A stretch of DNA of 18,812 bases from JAWXBG01 sp034439875 (GTDB lineage Bacteria; Bacteroidota; Bacteroidia; Flavobacteriales_D; Sanyastnellaceae), in contig JAWXBG010000063.1 of assembly GCA_034439875.1 (NCBI GenBank), forward strand, positions 1 through 18,812. Reading direction: 5' to 3'. The notes below the pieces were generated by a model. It worked only from the letters and a program-made list of their open reading frames with translations, did no database searches and had not been told where the DNA came from. Below are positions 15,072-18,812 of the stretch, in pieces (within the stretch, counting starts at the first letter, position 1; the number at the start of each line of letters is the position of its first letter). Position numbers and translations under genes: made by a program.

Positions 15072-17228
15072 CTAGTCTTTTCTGAGCAGAGTTAAATGGC
15101 CCTCAAATGAATCTGCTTTTCCATAAAAATCGGTGACCTGCAGTATGTAATAGTACGTTCCGGGTGTGCAAATATCTCCAGAGTTATTCACCTTTCCATT
15201 CCAATGTTTGGTGCCGTTAGTACTTTCGAATACTTCATTGCCCCATCTATTAAATATTTTCACTTCAAAGTCTTTGTACCCCGTATTTTGAATTTCAAAG
15301 AAGTTGTTGAAAGTATCGTTGTCAGGTGTAAAAACATTCGGAATAAAAAGAAAAATATCCGGGCAATCAATGAGTGAAAGAGAACTTACAGCGGTATCAG
15401 GACAATTGAATTCGTTGTTGGCTATAAGCTGAAATTCATAGGAACCTTCAACAAGATTAAAAATAAGTGAGTCCGGATCTACCAACAACTGCCCATTCAA
15501 AAACCACTGATAAGAATTGGCACCTTCGCTGGTATTTATCAACTCCACGGAAAACGGTTCGCATAAAGAATTGATTTGAGCATCAAAGGACGATATAACG
15601 GCGGGTCCAACTACAATTTCCATTGATGTAGTATCGGAATCCTCTTCTCCAATTGCTATTAAAATAACTTCGAATGTTCCCTCCGATGCGTACTCGTGCG
15701 TTGGATTTTCTTGCGAACTTGTCCCTCCATCCCCAAAAGTCCACTGATATGATGTGGCGTTAATACTGTTGTTGTCGAATGTGACTGTAAGTGGCACGCA
15801 ACCTTCATCATCGCTAGTTGTAAATGCCGCAAGGACCGGTGATGTAATACAATCTATGCCTACGCAATTTGGATCGGGAACATACCGCCACATATCATTC
15901 AGGTTTCCAAAATTGAAATCAGAAGTTCCATTCCCACCGAAAGTCCAAAAATTTCCTTCGTTGTCAAGCCAAGCCGAACCACCGTTTCTCGGAAATGGAA
16001 GGTTATCTATGTTGGGTACTCCTTGTGTTCCATATTCACCGGCCCCATTGATTTCGCAATTTCCTTTTAAAAGACTGAATCGACTGGTCGCATATTCAAA
16101 ATACCACAGGTTGTTCATATTCCCCGATAAAAAGCCACCAGCTATAAACTGCCCGCCAAAAAGATAAAAACCACAACCATTGCCAGCGGCCGCACGCAAC
16201 TCAAAGCTGCCTCCCGGAAAACTCGATCCATCATCATTACAAAAATCTATGCATTCCGACGGTAAATCTGCCCCCTGCTGTCCTCCTACCCATGTCCAAA
16301 ATCCATTAGCAGGATTGTATCGCCAAACATCATTTCGCAGCAAGGCATATTCTTCATTTCCTCCATAGAAGTACATGTAATTGTTCGCATCACGGAATGC
16401 GGCGTACGCATTCCTTGCCCCGGGTGTATTAGTTGGGTCTTCCACATTCAAGGTACCATAACTAGGAACTGTAGTAGAGTTTACACCTGTGCCACTCAAC
16501 CAAGTCCATTCATTTAAAGATATATCATAACGCCACATATTGTCTTGAGTAACCCCTGAAGCATCGCCACCATACATGTACAATAGATTGTCTAGGCTTG
16601 TCCAACCCATATTGGATTCGGCTGTACCCGGAGGATAATTTGTAGGAGAAGACACACCCAACATACCAAATTCTCCAAAAGGATTCAGAATATTGTTCGG
16701 TCCATTCATCCATGCCCATTGATTAATTGCAGGATCGAAGCACCACATTTCACTCAAGTATCCAATAGAAAAATTATCAAGCGTATATCCATAGCCACCG
16801 TAGAGCCAAAATTTTCCGGATAAATCAACCCACGTCGTTACGCCGTAGCTGCGACTTCCAGGGGTATTGTTGGCGCCAAACTGACCTTGTGTACCATAGA
16901 CGCCTACTTGTTCGGTGCCACTTCCACCATTCATCCAAGTCCATGCATTGGTTTGAGGATTGTACCTCCACATAGCATTATATATTCCGCCATTTGTGAG
17001 ATCTAATCCACCGAAAACCCAGAAATTGCCATCTAAATCTTTCCATTCTCCGCATTCGTAGAGGCCCGGAGGTTGGTTTGCAGCATTAGGTACACCTTTA
17101 TCACCAAATACTCCCGAAGGTCCAAATGTTTCTTGTCCTTTCATCCATGTCCATGTATTCACTTGAGCAAGAAAAGAAAAGGAATTAAGCAGAAAAAGCA
17201 AAATAAAAACAATGCTTCTACTAGCCAT
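15072..17228 (-). CDS. T9SS-exported kelch-repeat/PKD protein
   Basis: Predicted cell-surface or secreted protein of 718 residues. MASRSIVFILLFLLNSFSFLAQ at 17228 is an ideal signal peptide; the frame is open to 17285, where earlier ATGs would add a basic 16-19 residue leader. Six kelch-like blades follow, each with a [FY]GG turn (near residues 72, 143, 219, 288, 357 and 430) and a W[TA]W motif, probably one six-bladed propeller. A PKD domain with YQWTFGDGGTSS lies at about 466-540, a second degenerate one at about 542-622. The C-terminal 90 residues, from IPNVFTPDND through FEVKIFNRWGNEVFES, are the gliding-motility-associated domain that directs type B T9SS sorting. Likely role is adhesion or glycan binding; no enzyme residues are identifiable. 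Confidence 0.9.
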   Translation of the reverse strand: MASRSIVFILLFLLNSFSFLAQVNTWTWMKGQETFGPSGVFGDKGVPNAANQPPGLYECGEWKDLDGNFWVFGGLDLTNGGIYNAMWRYNPQTNAWTWMNGGSGTEQVGVYGTQGQFGANNTPGSRSYGVTTWVDLSGKFWLYGGYGYTLDNFSIGYLSEMWCFDPAINQWAWMNGPNNILNPFGEFGMLGVSSPTNYPPGTAESNMGWTSLDNLLYMYGGDASGVTQDNMWRYDISLNEWTWLSGTGVNSTTVPSYGTLNVEDPTNTPGARNAYAAFRDANNYMYFYGGNEEYALLRNDVWRYNPANGFWTWVGGQQGADLPSECIDFCNDDGSSFPGGSFELRAAAGNGCGFYLFGGQFIAGGFLSGNMNNLWYFEYATSRFSLLKGNCEINGAGEYGTQGVPNIDNLPFPRNGGSAWLDNEGNFWTFGGNGTSDFNFGNLNDMWRYVPDPNCVGIDCITSPVLAAFTTSDDEGCVPLTVTFDNNSINATSYQWTFGDGGTSSQENPTHEYASEGTFEVILIAIGEEDSDTTSMEIVVGPAVISSFDAQINSLCEPFSVELINTSEGANSYQWFLNGQLLVDPDSLIFNLVEGSYEFQLIANNEFNCPDTAVSSLSLIDCPDIFLFIPNVFTPDNDTFNNFFEIQNTGYKDFEVKIFNRWGNEVFESTNGTKHWNGKVNNSGDICTPGTYYYILQVTDFYGKADSFEGHLTLLRKD

Positions 17229-17388
17229 AAATAACAATTTTGATAAGCGCTTAATATCTGCTTTTGGTTTTGGCATAAAAATCACTTTGGTCGATAAATG
17301 GTGGTCCTAAAAATTCAAGACACCAAAATACATCAAAAAGTTCCTAGTGGACTCGGACAAAACAGATTTAAAACAATCTTCAATTAAA

Positions 17389-17808
17389 CTATGAAAGCAA
17401 TAAGGCGAGTCCTCGCTCATGCCTCAGACGCACCGTTTCCCCAATGGCGGTGGGGGTTCCGTCGTCATCAATGCGTACGAATGTGAAGGTTGTAGTGCAT
17501 ACCACAGTCTCCTCAGCATTGTACAAACTGTATTTTCTTGCCTCCAAATTGATTGTAACAGAGGTGCGGCCCAACTTCATTACCTCTCCGTATATACGCA
17601 CGTGGTGACCAGATTTAAGTGGCTTTTTAAAATATAGTTCACCGACTTTCAGTGTTACCATATTTGGCGTATAACAAAACTCTGTTGCATAGGCGGCGGC
17701 AGCTTCATCGAGCCACGACATGAGTGTTCCGCCGAAGAGATTTCCATGGATACCGATGTCTTTTTGCATGACGATCTTTTTGTTGATCAGTTTCATTTCG
17801 TTGCTCAT
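17389..17808 (-). CDS. Hotdog-fold acyl-CoA thioesterase (YciA-like)
   Basis: A 139-residue cytoplasmic enzyme expected to hydrolyse acyl-CoA thioesters to free acid and CoA. The single hotdog domain covers most of the chain. The active-site segment HGNLFGGTLMSWLDEAAA (21-38) matches YciA/ACOT proteins, with Asp34 as the likely catalytic acid. VTLKVGELYFKKPLKSG and GEVMKLGRTSVTINLEARK follow as in the family. The start at 17808 lies only 10 bases after the T-run of a strong terminator on the same strand, so expression appears to need read-through, or a second start further in such as Met5. No other gene overlaps it. Chain-length preference cannot be told. Confidence 0.9.
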   Translation of the reverse strand: MSNEMKLINKKIVMQKDIGIHGNLFGGTLMSWLDEAAAAYATEFCYTPNMVTLKVGELYFKKPLKSGHHVRIYGEVMKLGRTSVTINLEARKYSLYNAEETVVCTTTFTFVRIDDDGTPTAIGETVRLRHERGLALLLS

Positions 17809-17817
17809 AGCATTTTT

Positions 17818-17850
17818 AAAAAAAAGCCCCTCTGTGTTTTGCAGAGGGGC
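17818..17850 (-). terminator. Strong intrinsic terminator just upstream of the thioesterase start
   Basis: On the minus strand GCCCCTCTG (17850-17842) pairs perfectly with CAGAGGGGC (17834-17826) across a seven-base loop, followed by eight T residues (17825-17818). This is the best terminator in the window. It ends the small-ORF unit at 17877-17993 and stands between that unit and the thioesterase ATG. On the plus strand the tail is only GTGTTTT. Confidence 0.88.
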
Positions 17851-17876
17851 GTGTTTTCAGGTGAATTAAGTTATAC

Positions 17877-17966
17877 TTATCTCAAAACAGCTTTACTGCA
17901 TCTTAAATCGGTAGCACAGCAATGAGCCGTGGTAAGATTTATCTGTGTGAAAAGCCAATTTTTCAT
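17877..17966 (-). CDS. 29-residue cysteine-containing peptide ORF (leader peptide or small protein)
   Basis: ATG at 17966, TAA at 17877. The peptide starts MKNWLF and ends LRCSKAVLR; its middle is TTAHCCATDLRC, so three of 29 residues are Cys. A perfect TAnnTTTG element (17986-17993) lies 20 bases upstream of the ATG, and a strong terminator begins 27 bases after the stop, so the unit is complete within about 175 bases. The coding bases can also fold: ATCTTA/TAAGAT encloses CACGGC/GCTGTG. Two readings fit: a Cys-codon leader peptide controlling the thioesterase, or a self-contained small peptide or RNA gene. No antiterminator complementary to the terminator arm is apparent, which weakens the attenuator reading. 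I do not recognise the family. Confidence 0.5.
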   Translation of the reverse strand: MKNWLFTQINLTTAHCCATDLRCSKAVLR

Positions 17967-17985
17967 TTCTATTCGAATTGCGGTG

Positions 17986-17993
17986 CAAAACTA
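17986..17993 (-). promoter_or_regulatory. Candidate -7 element of the small-ORF/thioesterase transcript
   Basis: TAGTTTTG on the minus strand matches TAnnTTTG exactly. Transcription would start near 17980, about 14 bases before the small ORF. There is no TTTG at the expected -33 spacing; the closest is TTTCG at 18023-18019, slightly too far. Confidence 0.5.
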
Positions 17994-18238
17994 AGCAGAG
18001 AATTTACCTTGCGAGTTGCGAAATTGTAAAATAATTTGCAAGTTTCCATTTGTTATTTCTGGAAAACTTTTCGGAAAATAGAACCTGATTTTCACTTTTT
18101 GTTAAAGACAATCATCTATCATCCGTATCATTATTCAACAAATGAAAGAACTAACTTTCGTTCTAATTTTGCATTTACATAGAAGTCCCTGTCAAGATAT
18201 GTTTTTTTTCGTTATCTCAATTGGCGACTTCCTAATCC
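17994..18238. other. AT-rich spacer after the MopE-like gene
   Basis: No gene and no good terminator. TTGCGAAATT/AATTTGCAA around 18017-18042 could form a short bulged hairpin. It should hold the 3' end of the MopE-like transcript and the -33 region of the small-ORF unit. Confidence 0.4.
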
Positions 18239-18812
18239 TCAATTGCAAGATTTACCATACGCGCCTAAAAACAACAATAGGTCTGAGACGTTCACAGTGC
18301 CATTGACATCCAGATCGCCTAAGCATGTTGCGATAGCGCAGTTGTCCACTATGCCATCGCAGTTGTTGTCTATGTTGTCGCCACAATCATCAGGTGCAAA
18401 GGGGTTGCGAAAGGTATCGTTATCATCGCAGTCCATAAAGTTAGAAACATAACCCACAGGAATTTCCGACAGGTTTGAGACATGAAGATGACTACCATAT
18501 CCATCGCCATCTGTATCGATATACCACGTATGCACAGCAGCTTCATCAATGGATCCATTGCAATCATCATCAAGCCCATTCACAAAATCTAAAGCCCCGG
18601 GATGTACCAGCGCATTCTGGACATCACAATCGCCTTCGCATGATTTATATCCATCGCCGTCTTGGCCCATACCTTCGTCAATGTTGCCATCGCAGTTGTC
18701 ATCTATTCCATTGCATTGCTCAACTACCCCTATGTGGATGGCTGCATTATTGTCGTCACAATCGTCTCCTGCAAGCACTTGATATATTCCCCATGGCTCA
18801 CATTGTTGGCTA
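18239..18812 (-). CDS. MopE-like metal-binding repeat protein with dockerin-like C-terminus (5' end outside window)
   Basis: The C-terminal 190 or so residues of a larger exported protein; the frame stays open to the right edge, so the GTG at 18778 is not the true start. Three MopE-type repeats are visible, each a DGDG(Y) loop with a CDDN segment and a [CN]G[IL]DD[ND]C[DN]G.[IV]D segment. Asp, Asn and paired Cys give many ligands, and the family is thought to bind calcium or copper. The end, GDLDVNGTVNVSDLLLFLGAYG, is a single dockerin/EF-hand-like DxNxTxxxxD loop common at the C-terminus of Flavobacteriales surface proteins. No T9SS C-terminal domain follows. The protein's main function lies in the unseen part. 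Confidence 0.85.
   Translation of the reverse strand, partial: SQQCEPWGIYQVLAGDDCDDNNAAIHIGVVEQCNGIDDNCDGNIDEGMGQDGDGYKSCEGDCDVQNALVHPGALDFVNGLDDDCNGSIDEAAVHTWYIDTDGDGYGSHLHVSNLSEIPVGYVSNFMDCDDNDTFRNPFAPDDCGDNIDNNCDGIVDNCAIATCLGDLDVNGTVNVSDLLLFLGAYGKSCN

Noticed and set aside
17877..17966. SRP RNA, 6S RNA or a known riboswitch in the thioesterase leader
   Set aside because: The SRP core motif GGAAGGAAGCAGC and known riboswitch core sequences are absent; the region has a small ORF and only a short internal hairpin.

Overview
The window looks like chromosomal DNA of a Bacteroidota bacterium, most likely in Flavobacteriales (Cryomorphaceae/Crocinitomicaceae-like; this rank is inference). The evidence is a type IX secretion (T9SS) sorting domain of the gliding-motility C-terminal type, two carboxypeptidase-regulatory/TonB-dependent receptors, a DUF4249 lipoprotein, a DUF4846 protein, MopE/dockerin-like repeats, AT-rich intergenic DNA, and several -7 elements of the Bacteroidota form TAnnTTTG.

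Layout from left to right. (1) 1-2300: a minus-strand pair, a cyclophilin lipoprotein followed 5 bases later by pheS, with a small lipoprotein gene diverging from it. (2) 2500-2572: a tRNA-Pro(GGG). (3) 2761-8818: a FecA-like TonB-dependent receptor on plus, converging on a minus-strand pair of a second TonB receptor and DUF4249. (4) 9043-10871: isoaspartyl peptidase and cyanophycinase, converging with overlapping 3' ends; together they would form a two-step cyanophycin degradation route. (5) 11211-12848: a possible small secreted protein, a DUF4846 protein and a small four-helix membrane protein. (6) 13102-13980: a bestrophin-type channel. (7) 13981-15071: about 1.1 kb without a credible gene. 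It holds a tandem repeat of about 65 bp with a conserved palindrome, then six successive imperfect hairpins enclosed by a long-range inverted repeat. (8) 15072-17228: a T9SS-exported kelch/PKD protein. (9) 17389-17993: a hotdog-fold acyl-CoA thioesterase, preceded on its own strand by a compact unit of promoter-like element, 29-codon cysteine-containing ORF and strong intrinsic terminator. (10) 18239 to the right edge: the C-terminal part of a MopE-like repeat protein with a dockerin-like end.

Most genes are ordinary for the phylum. The two parts that known gene families do not explain are the hairpin array at 14.4-15.0 kb and the small peptide/terminator unit at 17.8-18.0 kb. Both were found by reading bases directly; no database search or folding programme was available.
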